A stretch of 64,000 nt of DNA from positions 3,782,001 through 3,846,000 of the forward strand of contig OZ251222.1 of the NCBI GenBank assembly GCA_965240325.2, in the 5' to 3' direction. The notes under the pieces are model-generated. The model was not told where the DNA came from. It saw only the letters and a list, made by a program, of their open reading frames with translations, and did not search any database. This DNA is from Rebecca billardiae RCC1528. Lineage: Eukaryota > Haptophyta. The translations under genes were made by a program, and so were the position numbers. Below are positions 15,051 through 22,737 of the stretch, piece by piece; the stretch's first letter is position 1; each line of letters opens with the position of its first letter.

Positions 15051-18000
15051 TCAGTGCGCGTGGTCTTCGAGCAGCGTGTCGGGCCGCGAGGTGCGCAGCG
15101 CGGGCGTCGGCGCCGCGGAGGCCCCGGCCGCGGCGGTGGGCCCGAGCGTCGAGGTGGCGTCCACCTTGTCCTCCTTGGCGCCCGCCGAGGCGAGCACGAC
15201 GCCGACCGCGCCGACGATGAGTGTGAGCGAGGCGAGCGCAGAGACGAGCGAGGGCATGGGCGTGATGCCGATCGCCACGCCCTCGATCGTCGCGGCGATG
15301 GGCATCATCAGGATCACCACCGAGATGACGAGCGGCGAGAGGTACTTGAGCGCGACCACCCAGCCCATCGCGCCGATGCCGTCCGCGACGAGCGCAATGT
15401 ACACGGCGACGAGCAGCCGGTCGGTCTCGGGGCGCAGCCAGCCGAAGAGGCCCTTGCGCGAGAAGTCGAAGGGCGTGAGCTCGCCCTCCGCGCCCGCGAG
15501 CAGCGGCGGCACGCAGTACAGCGCGCCGAGCACGTTGATGAGCCCGAACTGCACGGGCGCGGGCATGAGCGGCCGCAGCTTCTCGTTGGCGAGAATGTAC
15601 CCCATCGCGCCGAACGAGCCGAGGAAGGCAATGGCGTTGCCGAGCAGCGGCGAGCCACCGCTCACCCCGCTGCCGTCCGCGCCCGCCTCGCCGCCGCCGC
15701 CGCCGTCGGCGTCGGCAGCGGCCGCCGCCGCCGCCTCGTCGTTGGCGACGACGGCGACGATCGCGCCCGAGAGCAGCGCGACGAGCGCGCCGCCCACCTC
15801 GAGCGCGCCCAGCCGCTCGCGGCGGTACAGCTTGAGGCCGAGGAGTAGCACGGGCGTGAGGTTGTTGAACATGAGCGCGTTCGCCGTCGACGTCGAGTAC
15901 AGCGCGAGGTTGAAGCACGCCGACTGGATCGTCGTGCCGAGCGACGCGCCGAGGAAGAGCCAGGCGACGCGGCGCGTGAGCAGCGTGGCGCGCAGCTTGG
16001 ACGAGAAGGCGATCGACGAGACGGCCGGCGCGCAGAAGGCGACGGAGATGGAGGCGAAGCGCCAGTGCAGCGTGAGCAGCCCGCCCACGCCCGCGCCGAG
16101 GAAGTGGAACGCGTGGCCGAGCGACGCGGCGGCGAACAGCGCCACGCCGACGATCACGTACCCGACCAGCGGCACCTTGCGCGTGACCGTCACCTCGATC
16201 TGCACGCCCGTCGACTCGCGCACCTCCGCCGCGTCGCGCTCGGCGGCGGCGCCCGGCTTGAGCAGCTCGCGCTGCTGCTCGGACACGTCGAAGGGCGCGA
16301 TGACCGCCGCCTCGGTGACGGGCAGCACCGACGGGTCGGACGCGAGCGCCTCGGCGCCGCTCAGCGCGACCGTGGGCAGCTCCCGCACGAGCGTCGGCGT
16401 GTCGCCCACCAGCTCACGCCGCACGGACGGGCGCGCGCTGATCGTGATCGAGTCGATGCCGCTCGGCAGCGGCGGCAGCCCGATGCGCCGGAGGAACGCG
16501 TGCACGTCGTCGTCGCCCGAGACCGGCACGCTCACCTCCAGCGGCGCGGGCGGCGCCGAGCCGTCATCGGGGCTGATGCTCGTTGCAGCGCCCGACATCC
16601 GGGCCGCGCCCGACAGCCGCGACGCCGAGGCGCGGCGCGACACCGGCGGCGCGTCGGCGGGCGGCGGCGCGGTGTTGAAGACGGTGACGAGGTGCTGCGG
16701 CCCCGCGCCCGTGCGCGCGTCCGGCATCTCAATCAGGAACGCCTCCGCGCCGGTGGACGGGCCGGCGGTCCGGAGGGGCGGGTCGGCGACGGCGCCCGGC
16801 CCCGTGCTCGAGGCGCTCGCGATCACGCCACCGATCGACATGCGCCGCTCCGTGCCGCCGAGCGAGCGCACGCGGTCCAGCCGCGGCGGCAACGCCGGCG
16901 GCGCGTCGTCGCTGCCGTCCTCCGGCTCGCCGGCCCGCGGCCGCGCGGCGGCGACGGGCAGATCGACCATGATGGCGTGCGTGGGCTGCACGAGCTGCAG
17001 GCTGCGCGCCGCTTCATCGGCGGCGTAGCGCGAGTCGCCGCCGCGGTCGCGGTTCGCGTCGATGATCACGCCGCGCACGAACTCGGCGGGCTGCTCCGCC
17101 GCCGACGCGGGGCCGGGCACCGCCGGCTGCGCGGGCAGCTCGCCGAGCGCGAGCGCGCGCGCGGCCATCTCCGCGTCGAGCGCGCCGACCGTCGGCTGCT
17201 CGCCCAGGTCGCGCGGCGGCTCGACGCCGAGCCCGAGCCGGAGCGTGACGCCGGCGCCAGGCGGTGGCGGCGCGTCGCCCCACTGCGGGCGCGCGCCGTC
17301 ATCGCCGCCCGACGCGCCGCTCGTCCGGCTCGGCGTCGCGCTGCCGCCTGCCGGCGCGGTTGGCCGCGCGGGCGCGGGCGCCGCGCCGAGCGCGCGCTCG
17401 ACAGGCGGCGGAAGCGCGCCGCCGCCGGCCGACGCGGATGAGGCGAACGACCCGCTGCCCACGCGCGTGGCGACGACGGGCCCGGCGGCGGCGGCGGCGC
17501 CGGCCGAGGGCACGGTGCCCACGCTCGGCCGGAGCGCCGCGCCATCCACGCCCGCCGCGACCGGCGCCGTCGCCGCGGGCGTGCTGAGCATCGTGCGCGC
17601 GGTGCGCAGCTGCGCGACGGTCTCGGCCGCGCACCAGAGCATGCCCTGCGTCGAGTGCGCGAGCAGCGCGCGGCGCTGCGCGGCGAGCTCGAGCGCTTCG
17701 ACGAGCGAGAAGTAGCCGTCCGCGCTGCGCTCGCGCACCTCGCTCATCGCGTTGAATAGCCGGCGCGCGTGCGCGAGGAACAGCCCCGCCTCGAGCGGCT
17801 GGTCGGCCGAGAGCCCGCGGCCGATCTGCGCGACCAGACCCTGCTCGTCGAGCGCCACGCGCGCGGCCGTGGGCGGCAGGTCGGCGCGGCTGTAGTACGC
17901 GGCGTCGGTCTCGACGAGCACCCGCGCGAGCGCCTCGCCGGGCAGCCCCGCCTGCACCAGCCCCTTCACCAGCTCCGCCTCGTGCAGGTGGTCCGCGGTG

Positions 18001-18533
18001 CACAGCAGCAACTCGGACTCGGGCTCAAAGTGAGCGCGCGCGCGTAGCAGCGATGCGCCGTGCCCGTCGGAAAAGGCCGGGCCGAGGTCGACGACCTCGA
18101 TGGAGATGTACTTGGAGAGGGGCGAACGCCGCGCCGCGTCGGCCACGAGCCCACCGTCGCGCCCGCCCACCACGAGCACGAGGCGCAGGATGCCCGCGTC
18201 GACGAGCTGGCGCAGCTGCTGCACGATGAAGGGCTTGCCGCCGACCATCCGCAGCGCGGGCGGCAGGCCGGCGGCGGGGAGGCCGCCCGTCTCGCACCCG
18301 ACGGAGGCGCGCGAGACGGTGCTCAGCAGCGCCTGCTTCACCCGCGCCGTCGAAGGCGGCGGCGTGTACCCGATGGCGACCGCGTCGGCGCTCGCCTGGC
18401 CCGACTCCTCAGCGCGCGCGTACACGGCATCGCCGTCCTTGGCCAGGCCCTCGACGAGGTCGCGCTCGGTCACGTTGAGCAGGTTGGCCACGCGCTCGAG
18501 GTCGATCGACCACACCTTTGCGTTCGAATCCAT
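15051..18533 (-). CDS. Nucleotidyltransferase-like domain fused to a DMT/EamA transporter (1160 aa)
   Basis: The start is the ATG at 18533 ('MDSNAKVWS'); the upstream in-frame extension lacks coding character. Residues about 85-310 follow the sugar/inositol-phosphate nucleotidyltransferase fold: 'MVGGKPFIVQQLRQLVDAGI', 'SDGHGASLLRAR', 'LLLCTADHLHEAELV' with the likely metal Asp, and a late 'LEAGLFLAHARRLFNAM'. It is closest in pattern to archaeal-type inositol-1-phosphate cytidylyltransferases. The usual Gly-rich loop (LAAGxGxR) is replaced by 'GLPAAGLPPALR', so activity is uncertain. A linker of about 470 Pro/Ala-rich residues leads to a domain of about 300 residues with ten hydrophobic helices, 'LYSTSTANALMFNNLTPVLL' being typical of EamA repeats, with an Ala/Gly insert between the halves. 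The single 3.5-kb frame argues for a real fusion. It may link activation of a head group to transport (inference). Confidence 0.75.
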   Translation of the reverse strand: MDSNAKVWSIDLERVANLLNVTERDLVEGLAKDGDAVYARAEESGQASADAVAIGYTPPPSTARVKQALLSTVSRASVGCETGGLPAAGLPPALRMVGGKPFIVQQLRQLVDAGILRLVLVVGGRDGGLVADAARRSPLSKYISIEVVDLGPAFSDGHGASLLRARAHFEPESELLLCTADHLHEAELVKGLVQAGLPGEALARVLVETDAAYYSRADLPPTAARVALDEQGLVAQIGRGLSADQPLEAGLFLAHARRLFNAMSEVRERSADGYFSLVEALELAAQRRALLAHSTQGMLWCAAETVAQLRTARTMLSTPAATAPVAAGVDGAALRPSVGTVPSAGAAAAAGPVVATRVGSGSFASSASAGGGALPPPVERALGAAPAPARPTAPAGGSATPSRTSGASGGDDGARPQWGDAPPPPGAGVTLRLGLGVEPPRDLGEQPTVGALDAEMAARALALGELPAQPAVPGPASAAEQPAEFVRGVIIDANRDRGGDSRYAADEAARSLQLVQPTHAIMVDLPVAAARPRAGEPEDGSDDAPPALPPRLDRVRSLGGTERRMSIGGVIASASSTGPGAVADPPLRTAGPSTGAEAFLIEMPDARTGAGPQHLVTVFNTAPPPADAPPVSRRASASRLSGAARMSGAATSISPDDGSAPPAPLEVSVPVSGDDDVHAFLRRIGLPPLPSGIDSITISARPSVRRELVGDTPTLVRELPTVALSGAEALASDPSVLPVTEAAVIAPFDVSEQQRELLKPGAAAERDAAEVRESTGVQIEVTVTRKVPLVGYVIVGVALFAAASLGHAFHFLGAGVGGLLTLHWRFASISVAFCAPAVSSIAFSSKLRATLLTRRVAWLFLGASLGTTIQSACFNLALYSTSTANALMFNNLTPVLLLGLKLYRRERLGALEVGGALVALLSGAIVAVVANDEAAAAAAADADGGGGGEAGADGSGVSGGSPLLGNAIAFLGSFGAMGYILANEKLRPLMPAPVQFGLINVLGALYCVPPLLAGAEGELTPFDFSRKGLFGWLRPETDRLLVAVYIALVADGIGAMGWVVALKYLSPLVISVVILMMPIAATIEGVAIGITPMPSLVSALASLTLIVGAVGVVLASAGAKEDKVDATSTLGPTAAAGASAAPTPALRTSRPDTLLEDHAH

Positions 18534-19181
18534 CGCGGCGGTTGGTGCCGGTCGGCGGTGTCGCGCTGCGTTTCGGGAAGTGGCGGCGTCGTGCGGGACG
18601 GGGCGGCAAACGGCCTGATGCGGCGAGCGGCGAGCGCGAAGACCGCTCCCGCACAGTCCGGCGGCCCAAACGCCCAATCAGCGCGCTCGTGGCTGATGAC
18701 GAATGTCGAATCGAAGCTTGCGAGTCAGATGCGCCCTGGCCACGTGCCAGAAGTAGTAGTATGCCCAAGCGGCTTCAATGAATATGGGGTACCGTACAGC
18801 CAAGGGCATATTACTACAAGTAGCGAGAATGCAGCGGCGGAAGGGCTGGCGCCTGGCGGCGGCGGAGGGTTGTCGTCCCTTCAAGAACGTCCTACAAAGT
18901 AGTGAAACTTGAGCGCCAACCTGGCGCTACACAGTCGGCGTCGGAACAGTCAGATTCGCCTGATTCGGCAGCTGCCGCCCCGAAGCCCCGCCGGCGGACC
19001 TTCTCAGGCTTCTTTCTGTGGTGTGATTCGGAATGTTGTCGTGGGGTTTGGACCTTTGATGAAAGGAAGGGCGACGACCACGACGACGGCCGCCGCGCAC
19101 ACGCGACAAGGCGACGGCAGCCGCTCTGCGCCGGAAAGGGGCGCACGCGCGCGCGCAGGCCGCGCCACGAGCGGCCTGGCG
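18534..19181. other. Intergenic, no gene seen
   Basis: Upstream region of the fusion gene and downstream region of the RMT2-like gene. Contains AT-richer patches (18750-18830) and no frame with local coding style. Confidence 0.45.
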
Positions 19182-20370
19182 CTACTCGCCCTCGCCCTCG
19201 GTGTCGCGCGGCAGCTGCGCGATGGGCAGGTAGTACGTCTCGCGCCCGTGCCAGTACTTGCGCGCCACACCCATCCACTCCTCCTCGGCGACGTTGATGG
19301 GCACGGGGATAAACTCGCACGCGAGCCCGAGCTGCGCCAGCTCCGCCTGCGCCGCGCGCGCGCGGCCACCGTCGCTCTGAGGCGCCGCACACTCGCGCAG
19401 CACTCAGGCGCGCGCGCGCGCGCGCGCGCGGCATGCCTCGCCGCGGGCAGGCGCGCGCGCGCACCTGCACGACCTGGCAGATCACGCCATGGAAGAAGAG
19501 GTTGTCCGGGCACAGCCCGTTGAAGAAGGAGTACAGCCCACCCGGCGCAAGCAGCTCCGGCAGCCGCGCGTGCAGCTCGCGCATGTCCTCGTAGTCCTCC
19601 GCGTACGCGTCGTAGAAGATCGCGTCAAAGGCACCCAGCCGCTCGGCGCGCACGACGTCCTGCCAGCGGCCCTCGACGAGCGTGACGTTCGGCTTCGCCG
19701 CCCACCCGTCCGCGCGCGCACGCGCGAGCACGCCCGGGTGCGCCTCGACGATCATGTGCGCGGCGCAGCCCGCCGCCTGGATCTCCGCGTCGACGATGCC
19801 GAGCCCAAAGCCGATGTTGAGCACGCGCCTGTCGGCGTTGGCGCCGCACAGCGCAAGCGCGTGCGCGCGCATCAGCGGCGCCTCCCACGCCATCATCACC
19901 GCGTCATTCGCCTCGTCGAGCAGCCGGTCGCCGTCGTACCGCACGGCGCGCGCAAGGTACTCGGCCGACTCGCCCGCGGCGGGCGCAGAGGTGGGCGGTG
20001 CAACCGCGGCGGTGGCGCCGCTGTCGTCGCCGCCGGCGCCGCCGGCCATGCGCATGCGCTCGTTGCGCCCCGCGGCGCCGAGCAGCAGCTCGCACCTTGC
20101 GGCGTGCTCGACGATCGCGTCGACAACGACCTGGTGCCCCTCCGCCAGCGCGTACTCACCCGCGCACCGGCCGGCGCGGTCGAGCGCGTTCCACGGCGCA
20201 CCCGCGCGCAGCAGTGCGGCGACGGCGCGCTCGCTGCCCGCGCGCGCGGCGAGCATGAGGCAGGACGTGCCCGTTGCGCCCTCAAAGTAGCTCGCGTCCG
20301 CGCCCGCCTCGACGAGCGTCTCCACCGCGTCCGCGTCGCCCGCCTCGCACGCGCGGTGCAAGTCCGCCAT
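19182..20370 (-). CDS. Ankyrin-repeat arginine methyltransferase, RMT2-like; exons 20370-19465 and 19346-19182
   Basis: The spliced product is 356 residues, close to the usual RMT2 size. Residues 1-100 form ankyrin repeats ('LHRACEAGDADAVETLVEAGAD', 'LMLAARAGSERAVAALLRAGA'). Residues about 145-356 form the methyltransferase: 'DAVMMAWEAPLMRAHA', motif I 'RRVLNIGFGLGIVDAEI', 'HMIVEAHPGVL', 'FDAIFYDAYAEDYEDM' and 'LYSFFNGLCPDNLFFHGVICQVVQ'. The second exon supplies 'LACEFIPVPI' and 'KYWHGRETYYLP'. This ankyrin plus methyltransferase order is that of fungal/plant RMT2, which methylates the delta nitrogen of arginine in ribosomal protein L12. The intron (19347-19464, 118 nt) is placed by continuity across VVQ-AELAQ. 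The start at 20370 opens directly on the first ankyrin helix. Confidence 0.88.
19347..19464 (-). other. Intron (118 nt) of the RMT2-like gene
   Basis: On the minus strand it begins GTGCGCGCGC and ends GGCGCAG. It contains a pure (GC)n stretch (19409-19431). The next exon starts GCG GAG CTG, restoring the methyltransferase reading. Confidence 0.85.
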
Positions 20371-20433
20371 GCTGGCTCCCCAAAAGAGTCCGAGGCACCG
20401 AGCGGCGAGCCGGCGAGCCCGTGCGTCCGTACT

Positions 20434-20656
20434 ACAGTTTACTATGTTTTAACGTGCACACTTGGTTAAGGCGTGATTGACGCCATCCAACACTGCACAA
20501 AGACACAGTTTATTTGTATTAACGTGCGCAAGGCTCACGGTGGCAGGTTGCCGCGCCATCCTTCATCGCACGCTCTCCGACTCGAAGAGAGACCTGGAAA
20601 CTGGGGTTTGAACACAGTTTACTATGATTTAACGTGCACACTTGGTTAAGGCGTGA
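20434..20656. repeat. Pair of 43-bp direct repeats, 180 bp apart
   Basis: Copies at 20434-20476 and 20614-20656 both read ACAGTTTACTATG, then TTTAACGTGCACACTTGGTTAAGGCGTGA with one difference. They flank a truncated SINE copy whose tail has a related 'CAGTTTATTTGTATTAACGTGC' block. Confidence 0.85.
20503..20613 (-). mobile_element. Truncated SINE copy (reverse orientation)
   Basis: Its reverse complement matches 40815-40935: the GGTTCAAAC end, CAGTTTCCAGGTCTCTC, GGCGCGGCAACCTGCCACCG and the CTTACGCACGTTA tail. The copy stops inside the box B homology, so the tRNA-like head is missing. Confidence 0.75.
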
Positions 20657-20734
20657 TACGTACTTTTAATAAAAACGTAATCTCGCCCAAATCGCCTGCC
20701 TGAGCTGTGTGCGTCTCTTATTCTTAGTAAACTA

Positions 20735-20977
20735 ATAAATTCCCCTTTATAACGGGCTCCGGGTGATCAGACTGGCGGCCGAAGCCTCCAGCCCTACCCT
20801 GGCCAGCCCCCAACCAACCACCACCCTCACCCAAGTCCCAACCTCAAACCAAACTGTACAGGGCTGGATGGATGCAATAACTTGAATAACTTGGTTGGGG
20901 GCTGGCCAGGGTAGGGCTGGAGGCTTCGGCCGCCAGTCTGATCATCCGGAGCCCGTTATAAATAAGGGGAATTTATA
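20735..20977. mobile_element. Foldback (hairpin) element with about 80-bp arms
   Basis: The left arm (20735-20817) and right arm (20891-20977) are near-perfect reverse complements, including CTCCAGCCCTACCCTGGCC and TGATCAGACTGGCGGCCGAA, around a 73-bp loop. AT-rich outer ends carry AAATTCCCCTT on both sides. No coding capacity. It looks like a MITE or foldback element. Confidence 0.85.
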
Positions 20978-21406
20978 AAGTCGTCGTGCTGTACCAGCTT
21001 ACTTACTACTGTTAGTAGTACCAGTTGCTACATGCTAATTTACTACTACTACTGTTAGCTACTGTAGTACACGTGCTGTACTTAGTACTATATAGGAGTG
21101 TCTATAGGACTACTATACAGCTACAGCAATACTCATCAATAGTACCGTAGTAGCAATAATTATATAACAGCTTACGCGCCAGTAACTACCGTCTGAGTGA
21201 GTACCGACTACCGACTAAGCTACAGTAACCGAGTACGTCGTACGGCGGCGGTCTAACTACAGGGTGAAAATGAAAATGAGTATACACTTATATATATAAC
21301 GCCGCGGCAGGTGTGAGGCCCACGAGGCACGAGTCATTACTACTGTATTGAGAGCACGCGGCCTGCCACAGTGAAATATATAGCTACATCCTGTTCGACA
21401 CGGTCA
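20978..21406. other. AT-rich intergenic region
   Basis: Rich in TAGTA/TACTA trinucleotides with a TATATATA patch near 21285. It has no coding frame of local style and lies downstream of the esterase gene. Confidence 0.5.
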
Positions 21407-22444
21407 TCATCTGGCGGGCGCACCGGCGCCTGCACGGGCGGCGCGGCCGCCGTACAGCGCCTCGAGCAGGCCGATGTTGACAGCGTTGTACGCGCCCGTC
21501 TCGGGCTGGAAGTGCACGTCGTCCACGTACTGCGAGGCACGCAGGCCGAGTCTCTCCGTGAGCTCGCCCGCCTCGAAGATGGTGTCGTCGGCGAACGCGG
21601 CGCGCGCCTCCTCGTCGCGCTGCGCGCGCGGCCGCGACGCGCGCTTGGTCGTCGAGCGCCACACGACGCGCGTCGCCGCAGCCGCCGCCGCCGCGCGCAG
21701 CGCCGTGTAGTTCACGAGGTGTGCGGAGTCCCAGAGCCCCTGGTTGAGCACGAGCACGCTCGGCCGCAGCGGGGCTACCACGCGGCGCACCGCCTCGCTC
21801 CACTCGTACCTCCACATCCGCTTCCGCCAGCGCAGGAAGACAGCGTGCTCCATCGGCCCGCGCGGCGCGGCGTGCGGCGGCTTGAGGCCCCACGGCCCCC
21901 AGAGGTGGCCGAGCACGCGCAGCCGGCCGAAGACGGCGATGTAGGTGACGTTAACGCCGCACGCGCGCGCGTGCAGGTAGCGCGCCTCGACGTACTCCGT
22001 CGGGATGAAGTGCCTCCCGCCGCGGTAGCAGTCGCACCACTCGTCCGCGCGCGCGCCGCTCGGGCCGCTGTTCAGCTCCGTGTGCGTCGTGCGGAAGAAC
22101 TGCGACCAGCCGCGCGCCCAGCTCTTCTCGCTCAGAGGGTTGCTCGCGTTGCGGAACGCCCACGACCGGTTCGCGCCGTACCGCAGGCTGTACGCCAGGT
22201 CGACATACATGTAGCGCGTGATCGAGTCGCCCATCAGCACGATCGACTCGCCCGGCGGGACGCACACGCGCCGCCGCGGGTCGCGCTGCGCGTGCACGCA
22301 GCAGCCGCGGCCGGCGTGCCACGTGGCCGGCATGGCCGCTCGGCACGCTCCGGGCGCGAGCACGGCCACCATCGCCGCGATGATCGCGGCCGCGCCCGCC
22401 CCGCGCCGCGCCACGGCTTCAGCCGACGCCATCGTCATTTTCAT
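21407..22444 (-). CDS. PC-esterase/SGNH-like secreted or membrane-anchored protein (345 aa)
   Basis: An N-terminal hydrophobic segment (residues about 15-35) makes this a secreted protein or type II membrane protein. The GDS block I, 'IVLMGDSITRYMYVDLAY', is at residue about 70, a block III-like 'VLVLNQGLWDSAHLVNYT' follows in the middle, and the 'YVDDVHFQPETGAYN' near the C-terminus supplies the Asp-x-x-His pair. GDS plus DxxH is the layout of the PC-esterase family (plant TBL/ESK proteins and CASD1-like enzymes), which add or remove acetyl groups on glycans. Several Asn-x-Ser/Thr sites agree with passage through the secretory path. The ATG at 22444 is used; ATGs at codons 3 and 5 are close by. 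The acyl substrate is unknown. Confidence 0.72.
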   Translation of the reverse strand: MKMTMASAEAVARRGAGAAAIIAAMVAVLAPGACRAAMPATWHAGRGCCVHAQRDPRRRVCVPPGESIVLMGDSITRYMYVDLAYSLRYGANRSWAFRNASNPLSEKSWARGWSQFFRTTHTELNSGPSGARADEWCDCYRGGRHFIPTEYVEARYLHARACGVNVTYIAVFGRLRVLGHLWGPWGLKPPHAAPRGPMEHAVFLRWRKRMWRYEWSEAVRRVVAPLRPSVLVLNQGLWDSAHLVNYTALRAAAAAAATRVVWRSTTKRASRPRAQRDEEARAAFADDTIFEAGELTERLGLRASQYVDDVHFQPETGAYNAVNIGLLEALYGGRAARAGAGAPAR

Positions 22445-22539
22445 GTTTCATCAGCATGGCTGACAATGTGAATGGCGGTGAGATGGCTCGTTGATTGTCT
22501 ATAGCTACCTTTAGTAAAGTAGTAGCTTAGTATTCGATG

Positions 22540-22658
22540 ACACGAGGCCGCACAGCAGGGGCCTCGTGTCTACGGCACACTACTGACTATTGCTGGGTCG
22601 CAGCGCACTGTAGGATCCAGCACAGGCACAGCCGCACAGCAGGGGCCTCGTGTCTACG
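22540..22658. repeat. Perfect 10-bp hairpin and a 28-bp direct repeat
   Basis: ACACGAGGCC (22540-22549), a 10-nt loop and GGCCTCGTGT (22560-22569) form a perfect stem. The block GCCGCACAGCAGGGGCCTCG with TGTCTACG occurs at 22547-22574 and again at 22631-22658. It lies between the stop of the phospholipase and the start of the esterase, both minus strand. Confidence 0.85.
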
Positions 22659-22737
22659 AGCCCGGGTGCTGGCTGCAGCGGCAGCTGCCGTGGGGCCCAT
22701 CACAGCGGCCCGCCGATGCATAGCGCTCCGCAGGGCC

